Positions 9,485 to 19,723 of a stretch of 64,000 bases of DNA are shown here, piece after piece; within the stretch, counting starts at the first letter, position 1, and every line of letters begins with the position of its first letter. Origin of the DNA: Jaminaea rosea (taxonomy: Eukaryota; Basidiomycota; Exobasidiomycetes; Microstromatales); assembly GCF_003144245.1 (NCBI RefSeq), contig NW_020289983.1:1-64000 (forward strand), written 5' to 3'. The notes beneath the pieces are model-generated. The model saw nothing but the letters and a program-made list of their open reading frames with translations, was not told the origin of the DNA and did not search any database. The position numbers and the translations under genes are program-made.

Positions 9485-11482
9485 TCAGCTCCAGCACTCC
9501 TCTCTCCATCGCCCACCCGCCTCCAACCTCTCGCTCACAAATCGCTCAGCCTGATCGCGCTCCAATCCTCCGTGCTCCTCCGCGATATCCAAGACGGCCT
9601 CCCTGACCCCCTCGGGCATCTTCCCCGAGGACCCGCAAATATACACCCACGCCCCCTCGAGCAAGATCTGATCCCACACCGCCTCGCCCTGTCGCCGTAG
9701 CACATCCTGCACATACTCGCGGGCGCCCTTGCGCGGTTTACCCTCTTGATTTGTGCGACTGATAGCCCAGTGAACCGCTACGTGTCCCTGCGCGTGTAGC
9801 TGATCCCACTCGTCGCCGAGCAACTTGTCATCGCGAGCAGAACGACAGCCGAGGAAGACGGTATTCCTCTCCTTTCCCCCTGCTCCACGCGCGATGCGCT
9901 CCAGGATGAGGCCGCGAAGGGGAGCGACGCCCGTTCCCGGGCCGACGCAGATGATGGGCGTGGAATCGTCGGGTGGTAGACGCAGGATCGTCGAGGGACG
10001 GAGCTGGACTGGTATGAGCGGGGTGGTGGGGTCGCTTGGGTCGAGGGAGGCAAGCCAGCGCGTGGCGACGCCTCGCCGTGGTGTGCGGATGCGCGTGCGA
10101 TACTGGACGATGGCGACTAGAAGCTGGATACGGCGAGGGGTCAGCGAAGGGGATGAGGCGATGCCTGGCGTGAGAGGGTTGGGGGGGAGTCGTGTGGTCA
10201 GCTCAACCATCCGCGCAGTCAGTCTCGACGCTCTCGTGCCACACCACGGCACGCCGCACGCACTGAATTCTCGCTCCCTCATCTCCCCACCAAGGACCTC
10301 TGCCGCCCTTGCAACAGGTAACTGCACACTCCTAAACTCATCGAGCACCTCCCATACGGTGCGCTTCGTCCTCACGCCGTACTCCATGGCATCCTCGTAT
10401 CCTTCACCCGGGGTGCAGAACTCCGCCAGCTTCTCTCGCTCGACATCGCTCGTGGCGAATGGTCGCAGCAGGGGGAAAAGTGAGGGGCGCAGAGCGGAGA
10501 ATGGGGTGACGTGGTGCTGAATGTAGTCGAGGAGAGTCGTCTGCGACTTTGTCGCGGTGGGTGTAAGGGCGGGCAGGGAGATGGCCCGCTGCGATTGCGT
10601 GTCCCAGACTTGGACGAATCGATCCTTGTCCTTTGTCCAGCCTAGACGATCGAGGAGGGCCAGACAGCTCTGCAGGTCGTTGACTGGGCGTAGTGCTGCG
10701 ACGTCGCCCGCGATGAAGTTGAGGTCCGGCTCTTTGTCCGTGGGCACCTCAAATTCGAATAGACGCACGTCTTGGAAGTGGTCGGGCGAGGTGAGCCGCT
10801 CATTCTTGACGAGGCGGAGCCATCGAGTCGTGGTCGAGGCGGCGGGGGCAAGGAGCTGCGATTCGTCGCCACACTCGTCGAGTAAACGCAGCTCCAACGT
10901 CGGCGGCAGGGCTACATCATCTGGCAGTATCTCCATACCCAAGGGCAGGGGATATTGCGCATTGAGCCTGTCGAAGAGGGCTGCGAGAAAGGGCTGATAG
11001 GTTCCGTCGAGGCCGAGGTAGTGCTGCTCGTCTCCTTCCCCTCTCTCGACCTCTTTCGCCCCCAAATCTACGAGTCGCTTCCTCATCATGCGCTCTGGCC
11101 AGCAGAAGCGCGGGTAGCTGCTATCCCCCAATCCAAAGATGGCAAATTGCAGTCGTTGAAGCGTCGAACCCAGGGGCAGGGATGAGCTGAGCAGTTGGCT
11201 CCACAGCGAGGTGGCCGAGGGAGGGAAAGAGCCGTTCCCTGCTGTAGCTACGAGAAACACCACGACATGACCACCACCACCATCACCGTCGTGCTCGATG
11301 AGGTCGTCCAAGTGTACCCGCTCTACATCGTCTATTCTCACAGGGAAATGGTTGCGCTGAGCCAATCTGCCGCACCGATAGGCCAGGTCTTGAGCTGTCC
11401 CTGTGGCTGATGCGTAGATGATGCGTAGACGCGGGCGTGGGGCGGTGCTGGCCTCTGCTGCGTCGACGAGGCCATTACTCAT
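9485..11482 (-). CDS. TAH18: NADPH-dependent diflavin oxidoreductase (Tah18/NDOR1)
   Basis: Diflavin reductase that passes electrons from NADPH through FAD and FMN to Dre2 in cytosolic iron-sulphur cluster assembly. Single exon, 665 aa, close to the family length of about 600-620. The order is an N-terminal flavodoxin domain (RIIYASATGTAQDLAYRCG, near residues 18-40; FAIFGLGDSSYPRFCWPER), a short linker containing GDEQHYLGLDG, an FAD-binding domain, then the NADPH domain with ICVGPGTGVAPLRGLILER near 505-523 and VFLGCRSARDDKLLGDEW. The C-terminus has WVYICGSSGKMPEGVREA. A full-length cytochrome P450 reductase would carry an N-terminal membrane anchor, absent here. Divergent from the Atg15 gene across 274 bp that include a TGCG microsatellite. 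Convergent with the sugar transporter, 85 bp stop to stop. Confidence 0.93.
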   Translation of the reverse strand: MSNGLVDAAEASTAPRPRLRIIYASATGTAQDLAYRCGRLAQRNHFPVRIDDVERVHLDDLIEHDGDGGGGHVVVFLVATAGNGSFPPSATSLWSQLLSSSLPLGSTLQRLQFAIFGLGDSSYPRFCWPERMMRKRLVDLGAKEVERGEGDEQHYLGLDGTYQPFLAALFDRLNAQYPLPLGMEILPDDVALPPTLELRLLDECGDESQLLAPAASTTTRWLRLVKNERLTSPDHFQDVRLFEFEVPTDKEPDLNFIAGDVAALRPVNDLQSCLALLDRLGWTKDKDRFVQVWDTQSQRAISLPALTPTATKSQTTLLDYIQHHVTPFSALRPSLFPLLRPFATSDVEREKLAEFCTPGEGYEDAMEYGVRTKRTVWEVLDEFRSVQLPVARAAEVLGGEMREREFSACGVPWCGTRASRLTARMVELTTRLPPNPLTPGIASSPSLTPRRIQLLVAIVQYRTRIRTPRRGVATRWLASLDPSDPTTPLIPVQLRPSTILRLPPDDSTPIICVGPGTGVAPLRGLILERIARGAGGKERNTVFLGCRSARDDKLLGDEWDQLHAQGHVAVHWAISRTNQEGKPRKGAREYVQDVLRRQGEAVWDQILLEGAWVYICGSSGKMPEGVREAVLDIAEEHGGLERDQAERFVSERLEAGGRWREECWS

Positions 11483-11498
11483 CGTCGAGTGCGATGTG

Positions 11499-11528
11499 CT
11501 TGCGTGCGTGCTTGCGTGCGTGCGTGCG
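11499..11528 (+). repeat. TGCG microsatellite
   Basis: Imperfect (TGCG)n run in the shared promoter between the Tah18-like and Atg15-like genes. It lies in non-coding sequence directly upstream of the Tah18 start. Confidence 0.8.
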
Positions 11529-11756
11529 ATTGAGGCCTACTGGAGATGATGAAGTGTGAGGCAAAGCAAGAAGCCTTTCTCAGGCACCTGAGCAAATCCA
11601 ATAACGCCCCGCCCGCCCTCCACGCTACGCAGGACGGAGAGGGGCGGAAGCAGGCCAGTGGCGGCGTCATTGCTGTGGAGCTGTTGATTGAAGCTCCTCT
11701 TTGCCTTTGTGACCATCACACTAAATTGGCAAATCAGCATTGATCATCACCCCACG

Positions 11757-13288
11757 ATGGCTGCTGCCATGGCCACGTTCTCACGCGCATGGCTCATGGC
11801 CATCCTTCTCCTCGTCATCACCCTCGCAACGGCGTCGACGCCATGCTCAGCCGGTGTCATGTTGCCATCCACCTGGCCACTGGGCGGCATACAATCATAC
11901 CTCGCTGATGCAGTGGCCAACGTATTACGCCCACCACCCACACTCCCAGCAATGGGTCCCATCCAAACGAAAATTCAGCGAGTTCGTCGTTTACGCGATG
12001 CACGCTCCTACACCCGACAGCGTGCCCGCCTCCTCTCGGCAGCACGACGCCACCCATCCCCCGCTCACGGAGACATGGCAATCAATGCCCTCTCCTCTCT
12101 CCACTCCCTCCTCGAATGGGAAGACGTCGATCTCATAGTCCCAGACACGTCGAAACGCTCCACTCTCCTCGCACTGGCAAAGATGTCCTCGAGCGCATAT
12201 GAGAGTCCACCGGGTCCACCCAGCTGGGAGGATGGGTTCGAAGGGTGGAACTTGACAGAGAGCTTTGGGTGGGTCGAAAATGGCATCCGAGGGCATATAT
12301 TCTCCAATGGACCGCAAAACGATACCATCGTGATGGCCCTCAAGGGGACCAGCGCAGGCATCTTGCCCGGTGGAGACGATACCGGGAGGAGAGATAAAGT
12401 CAACGTGAGGCAGCGCGCCAATCGCATGGTCAGCAATGTCTAGCTCTATGAAACTCACGCTTCTCTCCCTCTCTCACCACTCTCGCACCCCGCCAGGACA
12501 ATCTCCTCTTCTCGTGCTGCTGCGCCCGCGTCTCATGGACATGGTCGCCCGTGTGCCCCTGCCCCTTTTCCTCGACTAAATGCTCACAGCCGTGCCTGGA
12601 GCGATCCCTCCTCACCGAATCCTTCTACTATCCGCTCATCACCGACCTCTATAACAACGTCTCCTACGCCTACCCGACGTCACAGATCTGGGTCACGGGA
12701 CACTCACTGGGGGGAGCACTCAGCAGCTTGATCGGCATGACCTTTGGCATCCCAGCCGTGACATTCGAAGCGCCCGCAGAACGGATGGCGGCGAGGCGAT
12801 TACACTTGCCCACTCCACCGCCCATGAAGCACGACAACGATGCTACTTCAGGCGTGCCGCGTCTGCCCATCACTCACGTCTACCACTCGGCAGACCCCAT
12901 CCCAATGGGCACCTGCACTGGCTCCTCCTCGCTTTGCGGCCAGGCAGGCTACGCAATGGAGTCGCGCTGCCACGCGGGGGATGTGGTACTTTACAATACG
13001 ACGTACTACCTGGGTTGGTCGGAGAATATCGTCAAGCATCGCATCGCGACGCTGGTAGATGACTTGCTCACAGAAGATTGGGGGGATCGCGTGAGAAGGG
13101 AGAAGGGGAAGAGCGTCAAGAAGGGGGGCAGTGGTAGGGCGTCTTGGTGGCCATGGAAGGGAAGTAAGGGCAAGGACAAGGATGACGAGTGGTTAGACCG
13201 CATCGGCGAGGTGCCCGAGTTGAGCGATCAGAGCAAGTGTCAGGATTGTCTCGACTGGGAGTTTGTGGATCGGGACAAGACCAAGTGA
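11757..13288 (+). CDS. ATG15: Autophagic lipase Atg15
   Basis: Class 3 lipase that breaks down autophagic and multivesicular bodies in the vacuole. 479 aa, two exons (11757-12404, 12497-13288) with a 92-nt GTGAGG...CAG intron. The N-terminal hydrophobic segment AWLMAILLLVITLATAS (about residues 11-27) fits the known type II signal anchor. Family marks: KGTSAGI before the intron, and across the junction [21 protein letters not shown], a cysteine-rich block conserved in Atg15. The lipase nucleophile is in WVTGHSLGGALSSLIG, Ser286. The segment HVYHSADPIPMGTCTG and later cysteines also match. Basic/Gly C-terminal tail. An in-frame ATG 69 nt upstream would put 23 extra residues before the anchor; the ATG at 11757 was preferred because the anchor then sits near the N-terminus. 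Confidence 0.93.
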
Positions 13289-13431
13289 GGGCGGCAAGAT
13301 GCATTGCTGCTCTCGGTCACTACGCGTCAACGTCCCGCTCCTCATGTTGTACCTTGTAACGAATCGATATGACTATTTACGTGTAGGCCTGCCTTGTCAG
13401 GCGCCCACTGCTACATCTCTAGCGCTGCGCC

Positions 13432-16149
13432 TCACGGCAATCTCGGGCTGCCCCACATCGTCCACGCCCCTCCTGCCGCATCGCCCCTCAACCGGTCCTT
13501 GCCCACAAGCAGCAGCGCCGTCTCCATGAACCACTCGTTGCGCTTCAGGTAGTGCACAACGACGGTCCCTCCCCTCATGTGGCCGCGCGCCGCATCGCCG
13601 TGGTGCAAATAGCGTTGAGAACGAAGCTCGGCCAGCTCGATGCTCGAACCGTTGGCTAGCGGGAAGCTCGTCGCCGGATACGGAAGGGGCAAACGCTGTG
13701 AGCGCTCGCGGCTAGCTGTGAGGTGTTCCTCAGCCCACGGCACACGTTGCCGCTTCCTCGGATCGTCACGATCTGCTGCGCCGCCAGTCAGATGCCTGAG
13801 AGCCCCAACAAGGGGCAGATGATCGAGCAGCGCAGGCGTCACGGGCTGCTCATCCTCGCTGGCCGCCTCGTCGACGACGATCTCGCTTGCGTCCTCCTCG
13901 TCGTGCCTACGATGTGACGCGGGCGACGAGTCATTGAAAGGCGCGTAGATGGTCAAGTGAGAATCCGCGCTCAGCCTCCAGTCCTCCATGATCCGCGCCG
14001 ATGTAGCAGCCACGCCGCTCGACACCTTTCGAGTCGACGGGAACTTGAGCCGCTCATCGTCGCTCTCGAAGAAGACTTCGTGACGATCCACGCTCGCCTT
14101 GGGCTGCCCATTCTTCCACCCAGACGCAGCATACATCCCTCCACCCTCGACGAGCGATTCGAGCTCCTCCTCGATGGTCAAGTCCTTCTTGCGCGGCTGC
14201 CATTTGGTATGCCACTTGGAGACAGTCGAGTACCACTGCGCTGCCGTCGCGCCTCCTCGAGCTCGAACAACATGCTCTGGCAGGCCGCGCTGCACCTCAA
14301 GCTTGATCTTGGCCACCTCGTCCGGGAACAAGTAGCCATGAGAGTAAGCTGTTCCTGCCTTCGGGTGGTCGTAGATGTAGCATCGCTCCGATACGTAGTG
14401 GATCTCGTGAGAGCGAGGATGCTGTCTCATCCAGCGCGCCGTCTGCGTATCCTCTTTGCCCGATGCGTGAGACGCCACCACAGGAGACGTGGCAATGTAG
14501 TCGACGAGGTCGGCAGAGATGGCGTAGGCCTCGCCGCCCATGAACCAGTCCTTGATGAGGTAGCCCCAGTAGGTCAGCTTGCGCGGCGCCACGCGAAGGT
14601 GACGCTCCAGCTCCGAGAGGACGATGAAGGCGTCGTCGTCTGCTTTGCCTACGTAGTCTGCCCTCTTCCAAGCGACGTCGTGCGAGCCGCCCTCGCCGCT
14701 CGCTGGCCGCACGATGGGAACCGTACCGTTCTCTGCCGCCCACTGGAACCAGGCGTGCGTCTTGCCCGCTCCTTGGTTCTCCTTGATGTCGAGGATGACA
14801 ATGTCGTTGTACATTTCCATCTCCAGAGCGATGCGACGCGCAAACTGCTTTCGCGGTCGTCCCAGGACAAACTTGACTTGGACATTGGCCAGAGGCTCAC
14901 CTGACACCGGGTCGATGGGCCTGGTATGCTTGGCGTACGTCTGGCGAATCGCAGATCGGCGGTCAAACTTGGAGTCGACGGTCATGACGCCCATGATGAC
15001 GTCAACGGGCGCGAGTGAGTCGGCCACAGCATGAGGGAAGACCTGTTGCTGGGCACAGAAGCTTCGCCAGGGCTTTGGCTGTTTGTCAGGGTTGAGGATG
15101 AAGATGATGAGGAGAGTAGTTGAGGCGATGAAGGCGGCAACGAAGAGGAGGGCGGCAATGACTTTGGCTGGATGGTACGAGGTGAGGCACGTCTCTAATG
15201 AGCGGCGCATGTGGGGCAGCAATTGAGAGCGAGGCGACTTGAGCATAGCTAGGGAGAAGCGACGTTGATGGTGATGTTGCTGCTGCTGCCAAGGGCGGCC
15301 AGGATACATGGCCGTTGGCGTCTTTGGTGAAGGTATGCTGTTGTTGGTTTCAATGCGATGATAGCCCTTTGATCTACTCAAGAAGCTCGACCATGGCGCA
15401 GGAGGTCGTGCATAATCTTCCTCTGCTACTCCTCCGTCTATGGATGCCGAGGCAGTGGCCCATGATGGCACCTTCTTGTGATGGCGAGACGGTGGGCTCG
15501 TTTCGTGGTCCATCGAGATGACGGCATCACCTCCTCCTGCATCGGTGAATGGCGTCGATGTCCTGCTAGGGCCACCCGTCGTTGACGAGGATGCAGACGC
15601 AGAAGGGTACAGGAAGGCCGCCCTCTCGCCATCATCGTTGCTGCCGTTCTCGAGGTCGAGGGATGACTTTTCCTTTGGAGCTGATGGCATCTTTACATCC
15701 GTCAGTTGCTGCAGCAGCGGCTCAAAGAAGTGTTGTCCACTCGTCGATGTCGAAGCAATGGATCTACCGCTGCCACTGTCTCTGCGGTCGACGGGCGCGG
15801 AGGGCGCTCCCCTGACTTCAGCGCGGGATGATGGTCTTAATGAGAAGAGGGAGGAGGATGTTGTGGGTGGTTGATATTGCGGTAGTGATGGTGGGGATGA
15901 TGCTGCTGATGATGATGATGATAATGATGCTGTTGCTGCTGTCGCTGATGCTGCTCCTGCTCCTGTCTGTCCGTCATTGTGGTTGTTGTTGTTGTGATTG
16001 GACGACATTGCAACGCTGCTCGCTCTTCGATAATCGTCTTCGTCGTCGTCGACGTTGGAGTTTGCTCGCACAAATGGATGACGAGGAGAGAGGGACGAGG
16101 GAGAAGAAGACGAGGCGACGCCGTGCAATCTCATCGGCGGCGGCGGCAT
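13432..16149 (-). CDS. GT31-type galactosyltransferase with long cytosolic tail
   Basis: Predicted Golgi type II membrane glycosyltransferase of the beta-1,3-galactosyltransferase family (PF01762), 905 aa from the ATG that opens MPPPPMRLHG. The first 325 residues are low-complexity (Ser, Asn/His, Gln/His runs). One transmembrane helix follows, IAALLFVAAFIASTTLLIIF (about 330-350), then a lumenal catalytic domain: VIMGVMTVDSKFDRRSAIRQ, FVLGRPRKQFARRIALEME, DIKENQGAGKTHAWFQWAAE, and the metal-binding acidic motif YVGKADDDAFIVLSELERHL near residue 500, with CYIYDHPKAGTAYSHG as the C-terminal part. The last 200 residues are less conserved. A longer in-frame open stretch upstream reads through a CAG-coded alanine run and lacks an ATG, so it was excluded. 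Intronless. Acceptor sugar unknown. Confidence 0.85.
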   Translation of the reverse strand: MPPPPMRLHGVASSSSPSSLSPRHPFVRANSNVDDDEDDYRRASSVAMSSNHNNNNHNDGQTGAGAASATAATASLSSSSSAASSPPSLPQYQPPTTSSSLFSLRPSSRAEVRGAPSAPVDRRDSGSGRSIASTSTSGQHFFEPLLQQLTDVKMPSAPKEKSSLDLENGSNDDGERAAFLYPSASASSSTTGGPSRTSTPFTDAGGGDAVISMDHETSPPSRHHKKVPSWATASASIDGGVAEEDYARPPAPWSSFLSRSKGYHRIETNNSIPSPKTPTAMYPGRPWQQQQHHHQRRFSLAMLKSPRSQLLPHMRRSLETCLTSYHPAKVIAALLFVAAFIASTTLLIIFILNPDKQPKPWRSFCAQQQVFPHAVADSLAPVDVIMGVMTVDSKFDRRSAIRQTYAKHTRPIDPVSGEPLANVQVKFVLGRPRKQFARRIALEMEMYNDIVILDIKENQGAGKTHAWFQWAAENGTVPIVRPASGEGGSHDVAWKRADYVGKADDDAFIVLSELERHLRVAPRKLTYWGYLIKDWFMGGEAYAISADLVDYIATSPVVASHASGKEDTQTARWMRQHPRSHEIHYVSERCYIYDHPKAGTAYSHGYLFPDEVAKIKLEVQRGLPEHVVRARGGATAAQWYSTVSKWHTKWQPRKKDLTIEEELESLVEGGGMYAASGWKNGQPKASVDRHEVFFESDDERLKFPSTRKVSSGVAATSARIMEDWRLSADSHLTIYAPFNDSSPASHRRHDEEDASEIVVDEAASEDEQPVTPALLDHLPLVGALRHLTGGAADRDDPRKRQRVPWAEEHLTASRERSQRLPLPYPATSFPLANGSSIELAELRSQRYLHHGDAARGHMRGGTVVVHYLKRNEWFMETALLLVGKDRLRGDAAGGAWTMWGSPRLP

Positions 16150-16971
16150 GATGATATGTAGGCCCTCTGCTTTGCTCTTGCTCTTGTCTGACTCTCTTCC
16201 CCACGTACGGCGGCAGCTGTCCCTGGCCCTGCCCTGATCAGATGAGAAGCAGGCGCCTTCGGGCGTTGGTTTGGCTGTGCGTCCGCGGTAGGCGGTGGGC
16301 GGTGTTGGGGACGAAGGATAAAGAGCAGCAGCAGCAGCAGCAGCAGCGAGCAAAGAGCGGCCTGGAATAGGCTATGTTTGCTGCTTGCCCGCCGGAGGTA
16401 CAGAGAGGTCAGGCGGCGCACACTGAGTGCGGCTTTCTCTCGTCAAGTCGAGCGATGGAGCGGATGAAGCGATGAAGCGACGACGACGAGGCAAAGAGTT
16501 GCATCAACGAGCGAGGGGCGGCGGCGTCGGAGACAGCGGCGGCAGCAGCAGATCCTGATCCTGGCGATCCAGGCTGTCTCTGTGCGCTGCCGCCCCAGTC
16601 TGGACCAAGTGTGGCAGCAGGCAGCGGAGGCAGGCGGGCGGATGGACGGATGGATGGGCTATTAGCGTCCCAGCGCCACACCAGAGGGAGCCTCGTCCAA
16701 GCGTCGAGCGTCGAGCGAATTCAACTCCGTCGACGTCGCTGCTCCCACGACGGTGGACATCGTGCAGAGCAATCGCTGCCAAACGGGTTAGTCGGTGGGC
16801 GTTTGTTTAGGCGCTTCCGGTACATTGCGATAGAGATGCGATGCGTCCTACAGCCTCGCATGATCGCATCATCGACGCTCTGAAAACATCAATCTCTATT
16901 CTAGTCAAAGCGTGCTTGCGTGCGTGCGAGCCCCAATCTTTCCGTACGAAAGATACGATCCACGTTCTCTC
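16150..16971. other. Intergenic region upstream of the GT31 gene
   Basis: Likely promoter and 5' leader of the glycosyltransferase gene, and 3' flank of the hydrolase gene. It contains a CAG trinucleotide run at 16324-16348. Both strands carry only short, arginine- or serine-rich open frames with no recognisable product. Confidence 0.55.
16324..16348 (+). repeat. CAG trinucleotide run
   Basis: About eight CAG units in the 5' flank of the GT31 gene. On the minus strand it lies in the same open frame as the gene but before its first ATG, so I treat it as leader sequence. Confidence 0.8.
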
Positions 16972-18366
16972 TCACTCCTGCTTGCTAGCGCTGTCTAGTC
17001 CCACGACGTCTCGAACAATGTCCACAATCCCCTCTCCCACCGTATTGTGTCCACCGCTCTCGGTCCTGACCAGAGTCACGCTAGGTCCAACGCCCCCCAC
17101 TTGAAATTGCTCGATACGAGCCCACCCATTGATCGTCGTCGTCTTGACCCCTCCCTTTGCTAGGACGCGCGAGTCCAAGAGGCTCGCAGAGAGGCGTGAA
17201 GCTTCCAGCTCGGACGCAGGGACGCCAGCTGCTGCCGCTGCCGCTGCTACGTCTCCTTCGTTGCCCTCACGCCGCCCCACGTCCGACCTGAGGATAGTGT
17301 CGAAGAGGAGCTCCCCATGACTGTACGGAATCACCTCGTCATCCGTTGCGTGTGAGATGATGAGGTGAGGCCATTGCTGAGGAGACCCGTGCTTGGAGGA
17401 AGCGCTGAGCGTAGCGTAGAGGGAAGGCAGAGCGCGATCGGAAGCAAACGTCGTCTTGAGACCCCAATCCAGCAGCTGATTGGCAAAGGGAATGTAGAGG
17501 GCAGGCGCCAGGATGGGGATGATGCCGCCGATTCGATACTCTGCCACCAGTCTTCTCAGAGAGAGGTAAGGTGCAATGAGGACGAGTGCCTGTGGGGGTT
17601 GCCCAGCCTTGGTCAGACGCTCGACGATGCGTGAGCCTACGCCTGTTCCCAAGCTCTGGCCCACTACCAGGACGTCTTGGTCGCCTCGCCTAGCCTGTAC
17701 CCAGTCCCAAGCCGCCTGAGCATCGAGTATTAGACCTTCCTCCGAGGGACGGCCCTCCGAGTCGCCAAATCCTCTGTAGTCGATGGCGAGGACATTGGCC
17801 TGGAGTCGAGCCGTGAATTGAGCGTACGATGCTGTGCGAAAGGGAGCAGCTCTGTTGGCTGCGTTGCCGTGCAGGTAGATGACAGTAGGTCTCTCCTTGA
17901 TCGCTTGGTCGTAGTCGCCCTCTGAGATGGGGGAGCTGTTGGAGAGGGGAGACGGCTGGTGGGCACGATGGTAGGCGTCGGGGAGGATATGCCATGCTCC
18001 GATAGATACGCCGTCGGACGTCGTCAGGCGGAGGTTGCGAGCCTTGCCTGGTGCGATGCCGTACTTTTCTGGAGCATTGAAGTCGGGGCTGAAGGGGTAG
18101 TTGAGACGGTGGAGGAAGATGAAGCTGTGAGGGAGGCGTGCGCGTGGGCGCGGGCGTGGGCGTGGACGTGGGCGTGGACGTGGGCGTGAGGTGGGATCGT
18201 TTTGATCAGCTCGCACAGCGCTGTGTCATGGTCATCGGCCCGCCCGTACTGACTGCCTCTGAAGACCCGGGTGCAAGAGGCTCAAGGCAAAGACGAGGTA
18301 GCCGGCCAGGGCTACGAGGGGAATCAACTGAGCCTTGACAAGGAGCGACGATGACTTGGTAGACAT
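16972..18366 (-). CDS. ABHD12/Bem46-like alpha/beta hydrolase
   Basis: Membrane-anchored serine hydrolase related to ABHD12/ABHD13 and Bem46, probable lipase or lysophospholipase; 421 aa. Exon 1 (18366-18254) encodes MSTKSSSLLVKAQLIPLVAL and the rest of an N-terminal membrane helix; exon 2 (18124-16972) carries the hydrolase domain. The intron uses a GTCAGT donor and is full of GTGGGC-type repeats. Visible motifs: TVIYLHGNAANR (oxyanion region, about 115-126), NVLAIDYRGFGDSEGRPSEE, nucleophile elbow VVGQSLGTGVGSR (Ser near 194), HATDDEVIPYSHGELLF (acid), and ESGGHNTVGEGI (catalytic His). Without exon 1 the frame would open in arginine-proline repeats, which is why the split model was chosen. 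Divergent from the glutaredoxin gene over 245 bp. Confidence 0.88.
18137..18190 (+). repeat. GTGGGC/GTGGAC hexamer repeat inside an intron
   Basis: Tandem six-base units fill much of the single intron of the ABHD12-like gene (read as C-rich in the sense direction of that gene). A similar GTGGGC array is in the first intron of the zinc-cluster gene near 3381-3403. Confidence 0.85.
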
Positions 18367-18611
18367 AGCGCAGAGACACGCCCGTATTGATTGGAATGGT
18401 ATCAAAGGCAAGAAGGGCTACGAGACGGGCTAGGCGACACCACGAATAGAAGAGGCTTCATGCCGGCGTTCAAAAGAGTGGTGTGCTTGTGAGTCCATGA
18501 ACGGGAGGCGCGGCGCGGCACGGCACGGCGCCGCCCCGTCGGAGAAAGAGAGAGAGAGAGCATGACGCCCAACCACTTTGTTGCCTCTCACGACCACGAC
18601 CACAACCACCA

Positions 18612-19723
18612 ATGGCACGACTGTCCATCGACATTGAGAGGGGAGTAGGCGTACAGAAGCCTGGCTTGACCGGCAACTCAGCTAGCGCGACGCCTGCCCT
18701 CTCAATCCTACGCCGGCGAAAGGGCATCGTCCTCATCCTCGCCATCTCGCTCACCCTTATCCTCTTCCTCAATGCATCGACGCTGTCAGCAACGACGTCG
18801 TCGTCGTTTCGATGGATGAAGGATTCGATGAGCCCGCCAACCAGCAATGCCGCCGTCACTTCACCATCTCCCTCGCCGTGGTCACCACCGCCGCCGCAAG
18901 CGAAGCCTTTGCCAGAAGGCCCTCTGCCCAACGCACATGGCCTCGACGTTGCTCAAGCTGCGGCCATCGAGCAGGCCCACGCTCTCGCAGGCGGCTCATT
19001 GCCGGGCTCTGGCACGGATGCCCTGCGCAAGTTTGCCGCAGAAAAGGGACTACCAGCCGATGCCCTGAAGTCGGTGGTCATTGACCCCAACGCCAAGCCA
19101 TCCCATGCGGAACAAGTCCTCGTCTTCCTCCAAGCGCTCAGCAACCCGACATACTCGGTACCATCGAGTGAGAGCGAATGGCGCAAGCAGCTGCTGCCAG
19201 AGACTGCCGACGACTTGAGACGGACATTGAGCCAAGTCGAGCTCGATGGAGGAAAGGCGGATCTCGAGCTGGTGCGCAGTAATGGTGTGGCTATATGCTA
19301 GAGAGTTGCGCTTGCTAATCTCCCCTCACTCGTCCACTCGCCCGCAGTTCAAGACGAGTCGCCCACGATGGGGTTTGCTCCACCAATCTCGTCACCCACT
19401 CACCGTCTTCAGCAAGTCCTACTGCCCTGTGAGTGGGTTGCGCTGCGGTGCGAGAGGTGCGAACGCTCACCTCCCCCCCCTACCAGTTCTCCAAGCGCGC
19501 AAAGCAGCTCCTCAACTCAATGGGTGCAACGTACACCGTCTACGAGGTCGACTTGCGAGATGATGCCCACTCCCTGCAAGCTGCTCTAGCTGCCATCTCT
19601 GGCCACCGCACCTTCCCCACCGTCTTTGCCCGCGATCAGCTCCTTGGAGGCAGCGACGACTTGGCTAACCTCGATCGACTCAAGATCTTGCCTGGTCTTC
19701 TCAAGGGTGCTGGCGCCTTGTGA
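18612..19723 (+). CDS. Membrane-anchored monothiol glutaredoxin (Grx6/Grx7-like)
   Basis: Glutaredoxin predicted to act in the secretory pathway, 325 aa, exons 18612-19271, 19348-19428, 19487-19723. An N-terminal signal anchor GIVLILAISLTLILFLNAS (about 38-56) is followed by a Pro/Ser-rich and then helical stem of roughly 160 residues. The glutaredoxin domain contains LTVFSKSYCP joined by splicing to FSKRAKQLLN, giving an active site Cys246-Pro-Phe-Ser, a monothiol form like the CPYS of yeast Grx7. Further marks: YTVYEVDLRDD, the cis-Pro segment RTFPTVFARDQLLGGSDDLA for glutathione binding. The first donor is GTGCGC, the second GTGAGT. The long stem is larger than in yeast Grx6/7 (about 200-230 aa in total). 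Confidence 0.88.

Noticed and set aside
16150-16353. 68-residue N-terminal extension of the GT31 protein
   Set aside because: It has no ATG and is coded by a CAG run; the first ATG is at 16149.
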